From the NCBI RefSeq assembly GCF_035046485.1, contig NC_085137.1:450732980-450796979 (forward strand): a DNA stretch of 64,000 nt, in the 5' to 3' direction. This stretch comes from Aedes albopictus. Taxonomy: Eukaryota; Arthropoda; Insecta; Diptera; Culicidae. Both the position numbers and the translations under genes were made by a program. Below are positions 33,202 to 44,860 of the stretch, piece by piece. The notes under the pieces were generated by a model. That model was not told the origin of the DNA. It made no database searches and saw only the letters and a program-made list of their open reading frames with translations. Each line of letters starts with the position of its first letter. Position 1 is the first letter of the stretch.

Positions 33202-33541
33202 CACGGTGTCAAAATTTCGATTATTATCGAACATTCATGTACCTCGGATTTTTCTTCAAAAATGATTAGTTTTTGGCTATATATTCATAATCGGACAACT
33301 AGAAAATATTTCATCGGCGAAAATTTTTCCATACATTTTGTATGGGACGTTTTTTGGGCTAAAATAGTAATTATTCGATTTTTAGTATGGAAAATAGCCA
33401 AAAACTCAGCTAGCTCAAATTTTCCCCGATAGAATATTTTCAAATTTTGCATTCATACATTATAGCCGAAATTCTAACATTCTATGAAGAAAAATCCGAG
33501 GTACATGAAAGTTCGATAATAATCAAAGTTTTGACACCGTG
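33202..33541. mobile_element. TIR element, CACGGTG ends and 5-bp TSD (copy 2, intact)
   Basis: This 340-bp element starts CACGGTGTCAAAATTTCG and ends TTTTGACACCGTG with a 5-bp duplication CGCCA (33,197-33,201 and 33,542-33,546). It is the uninterrupted relative of 8,377-9,201 and shows that locus's empty site. It has no coding capacity. Its class, possibly Transib-like, is inferred from TSD length and terminal bases. Confidence 0.9.
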
Positions 33542-33949
33542 CGCCATAATACTACTGAACAACTTTGCAGAGGGAATATCATTAATTAATAATAATGATA
33601 TAAAACATGCCAAAAAACTCTTTAAACATTTAAATAAACGCTGGCGCTACTAGTACTTAGTTCCACACTTTTCACTATTTGAAAGTCATTAGCTATCTGT
33701 TCAACTTAGTTAATAAAACGATGTTATAAATGCTATAAATTGTATTAAGAACAGTTTCGTGTGACGTCCATTCGCGTAGGTACAGCGATGTGGGCTCCAG
33801 CTCCGAAGTAGTGAACGCTGGCTCTAGTGCAAAACGAGTGACGTCATAACTGGGCATGGTGACATCATACTAGGATCAGCGAGTCTATTTATAGAGGAGC
33901 TACCAATATAAAGAACCATTTCAGCATATATCGCCCCTAACATCAAGTG

Positions 33950-34030
33950 CTGCGATGGCCTCACTGGTAAAAACGACGAGCTCCTGTTCTAGGTTCTAGC
34001 CGTCCTAGGTTCGAATTCCTGGGTTTTATG
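33950..34030 (+). other. tRNA-like segment
   Basis: GCGATGGCCTCACTGGTAAAA resembles a tRNA D-arm region with box A, and CCTAGGTTCGAATTCCTGGG resembles a T arm with box B. The acceptor stem is not complementary and the anticodon region is abnormal, so this is a tRNA relic or SINE head. Confidence 0.3.
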
Positions 34031-34104
34031 TATACTACGTGGAGAAGTTTTTTGATACCAGTAACTTTTTACTAAAAATAAAATGTCACTCTAAAAATTG
34101 ATTA

Positions 34105-34396
34105 CCCAAAAATGAGTTAATTTTTACACTACTTAATTTATACCCAATATATTTATAACTGCTTTATAACAACATGTGATATAATTTGATTGATTTTTAT
34201 TATCTCATTTTGTTATAAGCTTGTTATAATTGTATCAAGACCTGTTATAATTATGTTATGACTAGAGCAATTTTAGTTATATATTTTATTATTTTAACAC
34301 CTAACCGGCGAATTTTATAACTCATTCTGTTATGAAAAATCTTTGAAATAAATAACTTAATCGGTTATAATTTTGTTATGCCTTTCTGATCGGGTT
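34105..34396. mobile_element. AT-rich TIR element, GTTATAA core
   Basis: The right end CCTTTCTGATCGGG pairs, on the other strand, with the terminus at 30,752 (CCCGGTCAGAAAGG), and more weakly with its own left end ACCCAAAAATGAG. The core has many TTATAAC and GTTATA words like the element at 14,013. The left end is uncertain. Confidence 0.55.
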
Positions 34397-35292
34397 AGCT
34401 CCTCAGTTTTTTTTTTGTCAAACAACATGCGGCCAAATGACTTGGTGCAGTGGTAGACAATTGTTAAGCCTAGGCAATTTTTTTCATTTTTTTTGCGACT
34501 GTAATAACTGTATGTCCTTTTTTAATTTTTGCAGGACATTTTAAGTAATTTGCATTAGCTAATGGAATGAAACAATATATTATTGACTTAAGGGTAAAGT
34601 CTTCGGTATATCCATCCGTGTGGTCAATTAATGATATTTTAATGAAATTCAACATATATATATATATATAGGTATATGTGAAGAAGATGGATAAATTATT
34701 AGTAAAATTCCGAAAAAAATCCACAGCTCAGGTGAGATTTGAACTCACAACCCTTTTTAGACAATTTTTAGAATTAAGGTATTATTATTACTATTAATAT
34801 TTATTAAAGACACTATACCACTTATGTGGCATTCGTGTCTGGAGAATATTATGGTATTGGTTCCCTTATTAAGCATGTGGCTCCCATTTTCATCCTACGA
34901 AAAACAAAGGATTGAACCGCTGTTTGTTTTGTTTCTTATTTTTGCATTTTTTGTTTGAAGTGAGCACCCATGAAAACAAGAAGAACGGAATCAATCGGTG
35001 CCGTAATCGCTTGTTTTCGATTAGGATGAACATGTGGGCGTGAGATTACTGAAGGCACACATATCTTACATGAAAAAAAAACTATCAAGTTTGAAAACAT
35101 ATTCAATACAATCATTTTGTATATTGTAGAACCAATTGTAAATCATAAATTTGGTCGTTTTCGAAAGTGTTGCCATATTAATATCCCATGTATTTCATAT
35201 AAATATGTCATAATATTGAAAACGTTCTCAAATTGGGATTTTTTTTTCAGGTGTTTGCATCTGAAGTGTTTCAACAGATTGCAATAAAAGTA
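34397..35292. other. AT-rich region with TA microsatellite
   Basis: A (TA)9 run lies at 34,653-34,671. TGAGATTTGAACTCA near 34,731 resembles a tRNA T arm on the minus strand, and CTTGGTGCAGTGGTAGA near 34,441 a box A on the plus strand, but they do not form one gene. No coding sequence is supported. Confidence 0.4.
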
Positions 35293-35504
35293 GGGTATTG
35301 TACCATTTGGGCAGGTGTACCTATTTTGGGCACTTGCCGCTATAACTAAGTCAATTTCATACCGATTAATTTGAATTTTTGAACAGAATTAGACACTGTA
35401 CGTGCCTAACTCTATACAAAATTTCAAATCAATCGGTTTGAAATTGACTTAGTTATAGCGGCAAGTGCCCAAAATAGGTACACCTCCCAAATGGTACAAG
35501 TCCC
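35293..35504. mobile_element. MITE, CCATTTGGGCAG family, copy 1
   Basis: Long TIRs of about 70 bp: GGGTATTGTACCATTTGGGC, then GCACTTGCCGCTATAAC at the left, with GTTATAGCGGCAAGTGC and CCAAATGGTACAAGTCCC at the right. TA precedes the left end; on the right the corresponding bases are AA. The same family occurs at 36,408, only 0.9 kb away. Confidence 0.85.
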
Positions 35505-36407
35505 AATTATAACGAGTGCATGTTAAAAATCTAAAAGTGAAAAAATGCAGCAAGCCTTCAAAAAACCTTTTCATAAACTTGCTCTGATGCAATCGGAAAC
35601 GCATATAAGATGGAAATTTAACAATAAACGTTACCAGTTATTACGGAATTTTCAAAAAAAAATAAGATGCTAAACTGCCGTTCTGCGCATTATGCGTAGG
35701 ACGGAGTAAAAAGCTTAATAATATACTAGAACTGCCCTAGACGTCAGTGACACCCATTGACCTTAGCGGGATCAAGTGTTCTTTTGATGCGAGCACCAAC
35801 ACCAACGTAATCAGCGCAATCCATCACCAATTTGTCAGACTATGATGGTCACCGACAGCGAACTCTTTTCCTTTCGAAAGTTGTGAGAGTTAACATGTGA
35901 ACAACACAACAGAAAGCAAACACATTCGTTCAAATCACGCAGCAAGTGCGGAGATTTATGATCATCTGGTCGTATATTTACGGTCCATTTTTTGCCATCA
36001 GCAAAAGCAGCAGCGTTCTCGCGTTCTCGTAAAATTGTGTAATCTTCGTATTTTTCAATCGTTGCTGTACATCAGCTGCCTGAGCGCAAAAATGTGCTCA
36101 AGGTCGTAAAATATTTCTCTGACATGCGTGCCCTTCCTGTTTTGTTTGTTTAAAATTTGCATTGGACAAATTCGAAGATACATAGTTCACTAAATGTATA
36201 CCGCGATGGTTACTATATTGTGTTAGAAATATGTGAATCGGACTTGCTTTAAAATTTTTCACAATATACTTAACCGTTATGTGTCCGACAAACTTTTTGC
36301 TTTTTTCTACACCGTGCTTTTTAAATGGGCGCTGGGTACCCGGGTACCCTGTCGGCCACATTAGGGTTAATAACATAGTTTGTGTACCTACAAATAGAAC
36401 AGGAATA
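35505..36407. other. anonymous sequence
   Basis: No supported gene. 35,700-36,100 is less AT-rich, but open frames are 70 codons or fewer without domains. The 116-codon minus-strand frame reaching 36,448 owes its N-terminal third to the MITE and is not a gene. Confidence 0.4.
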
Positions 36408-36620
36408 GGGTCTGGGACCATTTGGGCAGGAGCATCTATTTTGGGCACTTGCTGCTGTAGCTCAGTTAATTTTCCATCAATTAACCTAATTTTTGGAATA
36501 CGATAAGATACGCACAGTATCTAGCCATGTACAAAATTTCATATCAAATGATTTGAAATTGACTGAGTTATAGCAGCAAGTGCCCAAAATAGGTGCTCCT
36601 GCCCAAATGGTCCCAGACCC
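36408..36620. mobile_element. MITE, CCATTTGGGCAG family, copy 2
   Basis: The ends are GGGTCTGGGACCATTTGGGC and its inverse GCCCAAATGGTCCCAGACCC, both flanked by TA. TIRs extend about 60 bp and include GGGCACTTGCTGCTGTA. At 213 bp it is the same size as copy 1, but the terminal 12 bases differ. TA-flanked ends suggest Tc1/mariner-type mobilisation. Confidence 0.88.
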
Positions 36621-37400
36621 TACTTGACAAGCGGAAAATAAATCATTTTATGCATTTCCTAAGTGTCTTTTTAACCCGAGATTTTTAACAGATGCTTTAA
36701 ATGGATGGATAAATCTATTTTTTTTCATATCACAAAATCTAAATTCTCATAAAATTAGGAAAATCCAATACACACGTTTCTTCGAACTTCAGCGGTCCAT
36801 AAACTCCACTATCCATAGGTTTCATATTTCCACCACACCGTCGCTTGAGGCAGATGTTTTGCAGCTTCACCGTTGTATATTCAGGTCAGCCAGCAGCATT
36901 CCACAGCGATGACGCTCGGAAAATCGGCGTGCATCAAGCCCAGGAAGCACACACTTTAGGGAAAATGGAGGCGTGAAAGTCGGTTGAAGTTTTTGTATGG
37001 TTTTCCAACATTCTGATTCGATTGGAACTGGTTGGATCTATCACGATTCGTGCATCCATCCCGTCGATTCATCCATCCACCGACCCGAAAAGACCGTGAT
37101 CTTCTTGGCGGCGGATTCAACGCGGCGCAGTCAGTAACCGTTCTTCGACACCCAGCGCTCTTACGGGCCGGGCTGTCACGAAATCGATTCGCACCAGAGC
37201 GTGTAAATGAGCCCCCGTGAAGTAAAAATAGACTCCTCTTCTGATTTTGAGGCGAGTGAAAAAAGATGACGACACGGTGCGGTGGTGTGCTGGGTGCTCG
37301 CGCCATTTTGCCGTTTGCTGCAAGTGGGCAGTAGAAATTTGCTGTAAATTTTGCCGTAATGGAGAGATTCAAAACGATGCATCACAAAAATTGCAACGAT
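36621..37400. other. unique region, GC-richer from 36.88 kb
   Basis: 36,880-37,330 is rich in CpG and non-repetitive, with overlapping frames up to 138 codons on the minus strand and 62 on the plus strand. None has a domain, and one frame owes its length to the lack of stops in GC-rich sequence. A CAGTCAGTAACC initiator-like word lies near 37,128. It could be a host promoter or leader exon. Confidence 0.3.
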
Positions 37401-39506
37401 ATTTACTTATATTTTAACTTCTAGTAGTGGAAGTAGTTAAAACATCGATAGGTATCAATCAGCAAATTGAAGAATTTGACAGAAAAAAAAACATTCGACC
37501 CTTTCTTTATTTTCAGTTAGAACGCTTTAGTGGAGGTTTGTTTAAGAAAATGCCCTGAATGGGTTAAATGAGGATAAATAATTTCATTTTCATGTGACCC
37601 GCTGGCAAAATTTGTTATATAAATACTACCTACAATAGTTTAAAATTCTGATGCGCAATTCAGATTCTTAATGCGCAGTCACTGGAACTTTGTTCCGAAA
37701 ACAACTGTGATTTGGTCTGACATATAAATAATAGGGTAAGGGAGGTCTTTTGGATTCCTTTGGGAAGTGGATGAACAATTCAGCGAAAAAAGAAGGTTCC
37801 CTCTTCAAAATATGGATAATTTCAGTAGGCATTACGTAGAGCAACATGTTTTCTGTCGAAAAAGGCCAGACAGCGCCCAAATTTGTTGTAGTCCCTGGCC
37901 AAGTTCGCAGGGGTTGACGGTATTAAAGTGAAGGAGTTTTATTTTGATTATTGTAATGTAGTGTTCTTTAGTGAAACATATCACCTTTTTAACACTTTAA
38001 TGCGCCTCCAACGGTTCATCACGAACCGGCTGCTGCAGATGGAGTATGGCTGATCATATGCATCAGACATGCTCGATAAACACGGAGGAACCGCCAGGGC
38101 TCAGTAGAGTCTATTCCCAAGCAATAGTTCCAAGTCGGTTGGATTTGAGAAGGTTTTGATGATCGTTACAAATCTTAATAAAAGTATTATAGGATTTGTG
38201 ACAGGTTTTGGAACCTTTAACAGCCAGCTGACTTCAAAATGTTGTTTGGGCTCTATTTCCCACGTTTCTCGGTTGATTTTGATTGAAAATTTATTAATGT
38301 CATAGTCGCTTTTTCGATTTTTTACAATGTTAGTTGGTCATATTTTCTTTAAATAATGCAATTAAAATCAACCGACGAATTAATAGTGGGAAGGAGATTT
38401 GCAGCACTTAATTGTGCTGATAGATTCGAAGCTAACGTGCGAACACTTAAACGCATTGTTGACATCAATGCGTTCGACGTGACATTTTGGACAAAAGCTG
38501 TCTGCTTTTTATTAACTGAACAACGTTACTTTTGTATGACTAGGTTGACATTTCTAGGCCACGCATGAGAAAATGACATGGTTTATCGAGGTAGGACCGA
38601 TAGGACAGAACGAATTTGAATATTTTTCATAGTATTTGTAGGGGGATGAATACATAATAGTTGGCAAGCAATTTTTGTTTTATTACAATCAACTGACCAA
38701 CTTAGCGTATTTTTGTTTATCTCTTTGATGGTGCTATGACACCAAAAGAAAAATATCAGGAGTTCAGTTACATGTTTCTGTGGGTTTTTCACCGATGACA
38801 ATTTAAGGACACAAGAGATGAACACAGAGAAGTAGAAATCAAGAAAACAATTTAATATTTACCCGTAGGCTTTCCGCCGATTGACAGTACAGTATTTAGC
38901 TGTGTACGAAGATACGGATTAGTTGGTGTACAGATGACAGGGTTCTCACGGAAAGTGCTTCAAGCGAGGCTTACATAACAACTGACAATAAAGAAACCTA
39001 TTTTCCTTGACTTTCTACGCAATGGACATCCGACCGAACACACGTGTTTTTGTTAATCTCCTAGGCATTATTAAGACATGACATATGTACATGACGGAAC
39101 AACTAGCAGGACACAGTTCTAGACGTATCTTCTCAATAACGACATTCAGCATATTTCCAATAAAACTACACTTCAATAAAGCAAAGACTAAAGCTGCTAT
39201 GATAGAACAGACCAGAATGACTTAATTGACTATTACCTTGGAGATCTACTTCGAATAACTGACAAATTGACAAGAACCTAACTAAATACATGGACCATGC
39301 TACAAAAAAAAACAATTGACAAAAAGAAAAAAAGGGGAAACTTTTATTAAAACTATTTTTGTTCAACGCAGGCCAAAACAGTGTCGACTTGGGCCACGAT
39401 ATGCCTACGTACTTCTGTGTGTTGAAACAAAAATAGAGGCTCATAGAAGCAAACGTAGGGAAAGGGTGCGGTGTTAGAACATAAGCACAGTGTGCTACCG
39501 CCGTAA
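37401..39506. other. anonymous sequence, one shared word
   Basis: AAAAAGGCCAGACAGCGCCC and the following AAATTTGTTGTAGT occur at 37,859-37,892 and again at 39,530-39,563. The second copy follows an A17 run (39,512-39,530), which looks like a poly(A)-type junction. The rest shows no gene. CGCATTGTTGACATCAATGCG near 38,451 is a short hairpin. Confidence 0.4.
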
Positions 39507-39704
39507 TCACTATGAAAAAAAAAAAAAAAAAGAAAAAGGCCAGACAGCGCCCAAATTTGTTGTAGTAAATACAAGATGGGGGAGAATCGACTGTATTCTG
39601 TGCAACTCGGATTTTGATGGCTACGCAGTCTTGTTAAATCATGCAAATCATGTTAATAAACACAAAACTGCGTAGCCGTCAAAATCCGAGTTGTAAATAC
39701 AAGA
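39507..39704. repeat. A-run, shared word and short hairpin element
   Basis: After the A run, CAACTCGGATTTTGATGG with GCTACGCAGT (39,602-39,629) pairs with ACTGCGTAGC and CGTCAAAATCCGAGTTG (39,667-39,693). TAAATACAAGA lies on both sides (39,565-39,575 and 39,694-39,704), possibly an 11-bp TSD of a 118-bp hairpin insertion. Confidence 0.6.
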
Positions 39705-40883
39705 AATATCAAAACTCCTGAAGGATCACGGGCTGCTATTTTGAATCACCTGACTTTATTTTGGACCACCAAATTAAACTTCAATTGATTGATGAAATGA
39801 AAGCCACCTTAGCAAAAATTTTAACATAGTTAAAACTACGCGAGGTTTACATCTTTTCTATTCATTTTTTGAGGCAGGGAACGTTTAAAAATTACGTAAC
39901 GGTAAAAAAGATGAAATTTTGTTGCAATTGTGAGTTTTTACGCATTGTAGTATGATGTTTCATAGAAAAAAATTACGCAAAACGTGTATTTATTAACCAT
40001 TGCATGACGTCAGTCACCATGCATAAATTACGTAACGCTTCATAAGAAGTGTGAAAGTCTAGTGATTTTGCTAAATATAAGGGCGTTCCACACATATTGT
40101 TATGAGTGGAAAGGCCATCAAAAATAAAGTAATTTGAATGATACGTAATTTGTCAAACATACATTAGATAACACATTGTCTCAGTTATCAACCAATTGCC
40201 GAGAAGGACAACTTTTCTAAACTGAATGACTGAATTTCAACTTGTCGAAAGGTTGTTAAAACACAAATCGCATCGAAATTTTCAACTTGACGAAAAGTTG
40301 TTAGAACAAATCGAACCCACAACAACCTTATTGTAAAATAAACGTATAACAACCCAGATCACGGGAGGTCTCAACTTATTCTATTTATCTGTGCATTTGG
40401 CATGAATGCTTTCTCCCTTTAGAAGGAACTGGAGAGATGGATATGACAGGTGGTCCAGAATATGTCCACATCTGATTATGTTGAACATATTTTGGCCATA
40501 CCTCAAACCACCATTTTAGTAAATATTATCGCATAAACCGAGGTTAAGAACAGTTTATTTAGAGTTCTTACAAGGCTCTAACTACATTCATATGAAATAA
40601 ATATTTATTTGTAAAATTTAATACCTCTTCGAAGCCGACTACAAATTTGTCACCTCCTTTGTTTTTGGTGCTTTTCCGTGCGTTTCATTGGAAGTGAAAA
40701 CATTTTCTCTATTTTTGATACTAAACATCATATTTAACTGACATCCAGATTAAAGGTCATCACATAGTTGAATACTTTTCGTGTTCCAATAAAAATGTAC
40801 CAAGATTTAGTAGAGATTATGTGATAAATATCATAAAGCTTCCTAGGTGGGCCAAAATATCTGCCCGGTCCAAAATACCTCCA
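39705..40883. other. AT-rich spacer next to LINE 3' end
   Basis: Near 40,225 and 40,285 TTTCAACTTG-CGAAA-GTTGTTA is duplicated about 60 bp apart. GGTGGGCCAAAATATCTG at 40,846 and GGTGGTCCAGAATATGTCC at 40,449 are similar in direct orientation and may be ends of an element of unknown type. No gene is seen. Confidence 0.4.
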
Positions 40884-41171
40884 CTACCCTACTCTATTTG
40901 CAGCTGCAGCTCTCCAACGTCGGTCACCTCCAACACCCGCCAGATCACGCTGCATCTGGTCCACCCATCGTACTCTCTGCGCTTCACGCCTTCTTGTACC
41001 AACCGGATGGTTAGCAAACACCAACTTTGCAGGGCTGTTGTCTGGCATTCTTGCAACATGCCCTGCCCACCGTATCCGTCCAGCTTTAGCCACTTTCAGG
41101 ATATTGGGTTCACCGTAGAGTGCAGCGAGCTCGTGGTTCATCCTTCTCCGCCACACACCGTTCTCCTGCAC
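40884..41171 (-). pseudogene. RTE C-terminal region
   Basis: QENGVWRRRMNHEL, KAGRIRWAGHVARM and RVRWVDQMQRDL form the C-terminal tail found in RTE-type polyproteins. It is out of frame with the thumb because of a small deletion near 41,175. The frame runs off at 40,884 into the 3' flank. Confidence 0.8.
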
Positions 41172-41196
41172 GCCGAAAGATCGTCCTTAGGACGCG

Positions 41197-41547
41197 TCAC
41201 TCGAAAACTCCGAGTGCTTGCAGGTCCTCCTCGAGCATCGTCCATGTCTCGTGTCCGTAGAGAACCACCGGTCTTATTAACGTCTTGTACATGATACATT
41301 TGGTGCGGGGGTGAATGTTTTTTGACCGCAGTTTTTTCTGGAGCCCATAGTAGGCACGACTTCCACTGATGATGCGCCTTCGTATTTCACGGCTCACGTT
41401 ATTGTCAGCCGTTAGCAAGGAACCGATGTAGACGAATTCTTCTACCACCTCGAAAGTATCCCCGTCTATCGTAACATTGCAGCCAAGGCTTGTCCTGTCT
41501 CGCTCAATCCCACCTACCAGCATGTACTTTGTCTTAGCCGCATTCAC
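41197..41547 (-). pseudogene. RTE RT thumb region
   Basis: NAAKTKYMLVGG, FEVVEEFVYIGSLLT and RRRIISGSRAYYGL, then LIRPVVLYGHETWT are the standard post-palm motifs of RTE elements. It overlaps the RT frame by four bases. A TGA after LGVFE stops it where the family continues. Confidence 0.85.
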
Positions 41548-42194
41548 CGGACCTTTGCTGCTTCGCGTTTCAGGCGGGTGTACAGTTCTGCCACCGTTCC
41601 AAATGTTCTAGCAATAATATCCATGTCATCCGCAAAACAGACAAATTGGCCGGATTTCGTGAAGATCGTTCCCCGGCTGTTGAGCCCGGCTCGTCGCATA
41701 ACACCTTCCAGGGCGATGTTGAATAGTAGGCAGGAAAGTCCATCACCTTGTCGTAGTCCCCGTCGAGATTCGAATGAACTGGATAGTTCACTCGAAATCC
41801 TTACGCTGTTCTGCACACCGTCCATCGTTGCTCTTATCAGTCTAATAAGCTTCCCAGGAAAGCTGTTCTCGTCCATAATTTTCCATAGCTCTGTGCGGTC
41901 GATACTGTCGTATGCCGCTTTGAAGTCGATGAACAGGTGGTGCGTTGGGACCTGGTATTCACGGCATTTCTGGAGGATTTGTCGTACGGTGAAGATCTGA
42001 TCCATTGTCGACCGGCAGTCGATGAAACCGGCTTGGTAACTTCCCACGAACTCAGTTACTTTAGGTGAAAGACGACGGAAGATGATCTGGGATAGCACTT
42101 TGTAGGCGGCATTCAAAATGGTGATCGCTCGAAAGTTCTCACACATTAACTTGTCGCCTTTCTTGTGGATGGGACAGATTATCCCTTCCTCCAC
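41544..42194 (-). pseudogene. RTE reverse transcriptase core
   Basis: The fingers and palm are recognisable: GIICPIHKKGDK, NFRAITILNAAYKV, DFKAAYDSIDR with the first catalytic Asp, GLRQGDGLSCLLFNIALE and FADDMDI with the catalytic Asp pair. It lies one frame away from the linker upstream and the thumb downstream. The stop at 41,544 results from a small deletion after KREAAKVR. Confidence 0.9.
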
Positions 42195-42964
42195 TCCCCC
42201 GGTAGCTGTTCGGTTTTCCAGATCTTGACTGCTAACTGGTGCAGACAGGTGGCCAACTTTTCCGGGCCCATCTTGATGAGTTCTGCTGCGATAACGTCCT
42301 TACCAGCCGTTTCGTTGTTTTTGAGCTGGTGGATGGCATCCTTAACTTCCCTCAGCGTGGGAGTTGGTTCGTTCCCGTCCTCTGCTGCACCAACATTGTC
42401 ATTTCCTCCGCTGCCTTGGTACTCCGTGCCTACATTCTCTTCACCATTCAGGTGCTCGTCGAAGTGCTGCTTCAACCTTTCGATCACCTCACGTGCGTCC
42501 GTCGGGAGGCTCCCGTCCTTATCCCTGCAGAAATCGGCTTGCGGCACGTAGCCTTTGCGGGATGCGTTGAGCTTCTGGTAGAACTTACGTGTTTCTTGTG
42601 AACGGCACAGCAGTTCCATTTCCTCGCACTCCGCTTCTTCCAGGCGGCGCTTTTTCTCCCAGAAGAGACGGGTCTGCTGCTTCCGCTTCTGTCTGTATCG
42701 CTTCACATTCTGTCGGGTTCCATGCTGCAGCATTACCGCCCGCGCTGCATCCTTCTCCTCCAGAACCGCTCTGCACTCCTCGTCGAACAAATCGGTTTGT
42801 CGACTCCGCTCTACGTACCCGATAGTGCTCTCGGCTGCGTTGTTGATGGCTGCTTCGACTGTACTCCAGCAGTCCTCTAGAGGGGCCACATCGAGCACAC
42901 CCACGTCCAACGCACACCCACACCAACGCTGCCTCGAGATTCTGCGCGTATGCGGTGGCGACAT
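42179..42964 (-). pseudogene. RTE linker between endonuclease and RT
   Basis: This frame continues the same polyprotein: ALDVGVLDVAPLEDCW, then a charged coiled-like stretch (RYRQKRKQQTRLFWEKKRR), RKFYQKLNASRKG, EVKDAIHQLKNNETAGKD and ELIKMG. The last two are the conserved lead-in to the RT domain. Its first 15-20 codons are out of phase with the true element frame. It ends LPGEWRKG followed by a stop created by a shift. Confidence 0.8.
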
Positions 42965-43858
42965 CCGGTTGCTTCAGTCGCTCTAGATCGTACCGGGACG
43001 GCCGCCGGTACTGTGCATTGTTAATAACGGAGAGTTTTGGGCGCAGTTTAACCATCACCAGGTAGTGATCAGAGTCGATATTAGCGCCACGATAGGTCCT
43101 GACGTCGAAAATGTCGGAGAAGTGCCGTCCAACAATCAGAACGTGGTCGATTTGCGATTCCGTTTGTTTTGGTGATCTCCAGGTGTAACGATACGGGAGG
43201 CTGTGCTGGAAAAAGGTGCTACGAATGGCCATGTTCTTGGAGGCGGCGAAATCGATGAGGCGTAGGCCATTTTCGTTCGTCAGCTGGTGGGCGCTGAACT
43301 TTCCAATCGTCGGTCTGAATTCCTCCTCCTGGCCTATCTGAGCGTTTAGGTCTCCTATGATGATTTTGACTTCGTGGCTTGGGCAGCGGTCGTACTCGCG
43401 TTCGAGCTGCGCGTAAAATGCGTCCTTGTCATCATCAGTACTTCCGGAGTGTGGGCTGTGCACGTTTATTATGCTGAAGTTGAAGAATCGGCCCTTGATC
43501 GTCAACCTGCACATTCTTTCGTCGATCGGCCACCAACCGATCACGCGCCTCTGCATGTCGCCCATCACTATAAAAGCTGTTCCCAGCTCACGTGTGTTGC
43601 CGCAACTCTGGTAGATGGTATGATTACCTCTAAACGTTCGCACCATAGATTCTGTCCAACACACCTCCTGCAGCGCTACGATTCCGAACCTGCGGTCCTT
43701 CAGTATATCGGCAAGTATGCGGGTGCTCCCGATGAAGTTGAGAGATCTGCAGTTCCACGTACCGAGCTTCCAATCGCAAGTCCCTTTTCGTCGCTGTGGT
43801 CGTCGCCATTGGTATCGGTTCGCATTCTTCTCTTGTTGATTTTCCGGTGCTAGTCTTT
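42905..43858 (-). pseudogene. RTE endonuclease (EEP) domain
   Basis: The frame is open from about 43,858 and lacks a plain ATG at its start. Motifs in order: LGTWNCRSLN (residues about 35-45), IVALQEVCW with the catalytic Glu, INVHSP, IIIGDLNAQIG and a final IDSDHYLVMV with the Ser-Asp-His triad. All hallmark residues of an APE-like endonuclease that nicks the target DNA are present. A shift near 42,905 cuts it from the linker; the frame itself runs on to 42,585 as nonsense. Confidence 0.85.
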
Positions 43859-43990
43859 TTTACGGCTGGCTCGCAGGGCCTGACACCAACCCACTAACCA
43901 AGGGAGCTGGGCTTACCTTCCCGGAAGCTACGGGTTCTGCATTGGCATTTCCTCCAACTACAGTGCTCAATAGCTAGGCTCAAGCGCCAG

Positions 43991-44378
43991 TCTTTGCCGG
44001 GGGTGGTGTTTTTAATGGGCGCCCAGGAGATAATATTTTACCTGAGCTTCCACCCCCAAAAACAAAAATAGAGTTGCCAAATTTTAATGAACAAAGCGAT
44101 GTAAGGCCACCAGTTTGTCGAAATAAAAGTTTACCCCGGTAATTCGACAGCAATCGGTGTATCTAGATTAATCGGCAATGAAAAATTTGCGACAGATAAA
44201 ACATTTCCCTGTTTTACAATTTTGCTCACTTTTTGTTTAAAACTTGTGGTAAATCTCACATGCAACGTAAACAAAAGTTTGTTTCCACATATGCAAGTAT
44301 AAGTAATCGCTCAATTATTAAAACAATTCACATCACCTCAAACAAAGATTAAAGAGATGAAAAAATACGCAAAACTGT
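43991..44378. other. AT-rich spacer
   Basis: This begins with the probable 5' end of the RTE element (GGGGGTGGAAGCTCAGG on the minus strand near 44,060). The rest is anonymous and AT-rich, with no gene. Confidence 0.45.
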
Positions 44379-44605
44379 TATTGCTCAACAGCACAATTGT
44401 GCTGGTTCGTCACGAAAGGGATATACTATTTCTAAAACTAAGGGAATGACACACCGAAGCATTATTATGCTTGCTTTTTCAATCACGTGATCAACATACG
44501 ACTACGTGGTGCAGTAGGACCCTAACCTTATCAGTTGTTACTTTTCGTCTATTTATGACTAAACTTACTAATCTATTGGTGCATGAAAAGAGGCAGATAA
44601 TTACG
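44379..44605. repeat. dispersed repeat, inverted partner at 55.6 kb
   Basis: TTGCTCAACAGCACAATTGT, CGTCACGAAAGGGATATACT and TCACGTGATCAACATACGAC occur in reverse order and complement at 55,561-55,828. The copies are perhaps 80-85% alike by eye, and the 55-kb copy has about 40 extra bases. Element class is unknown. Confidence 0.7.
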
Positions 44606-44727
44606 GCTGTTCAATGTTTAAATCAAAGATTAAATGCTTGCGCCACTTCCAATCTAAATATTTTTGCTCAAACTTGGAGGCTTCCATTTTTAAATGATTT
44701 AAATAGATACGACTTCCAGCATACGAA

Positions 44728-44776
44728 GAGCATACGAATTCCAGTTTTCAACAACTTTTGAAAAATAAGCCGCTCC
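44728..44776. mobile_element. lone terminus of the hAT-like foldback family
   Basis: CATACGAATTCCAGTTTTC and AACAACTTTTGAAAAATAAG, then CCGCTCCCTA match the right arm end of 19,895-21,165. Only about 48 bp remain; the other arm and the TSD are absent. Confidence 0.75.
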
Positions 44777-44860
44777 CTACTTTACACCCACCTGGAACAA
44801 GAAACAGCAAAGGTTGGACTGGTGGTAAACGTGCCAAAACAAACTGCATGCTTGTAGGCT

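Larger units (their letters stand above)
40884..43990 (-). mobile_element. RTE-type non-LTR retrotransposon, broken
   Basis: On the minus strand, from a GC-rich leader near 43,990, the order is an endonuclease (EEP) domain, a linker, an RT and a C-terminal region. That is the single-ORF layout of RTE/BovB-like elements, which also share the LRQGDGLSCLLFN and FADDMDI wording. At least four frame breaks separate the parts (near 42,905, 42,190, 41,545 and 41,175), so the copy is inactive. No poly(A) or TSD could be read. A GGGTAGTGGAGG-type repeat end abuts the 3' side. Confidence 0.85.

Noticed and set aside
36098..36448. 116-codon minus-strand frame
   Set aside because: Its N-terminal third is the inverted repeat of the MITE at 36,408-36,620 and the rest has no domain.
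36956..37372. 138-codon minus-strand frame in the GC-richer region
   Set aside because: Several frames are open in the same GC-rich stretch, no domain or splice site supports this one, so I list only a unique region.
40449..40890. A TIR element between the two GGTGG-CCA-AATAT words
   Set aside because: The two words are in direct, not inverted, orientation, and no TSD is visible.
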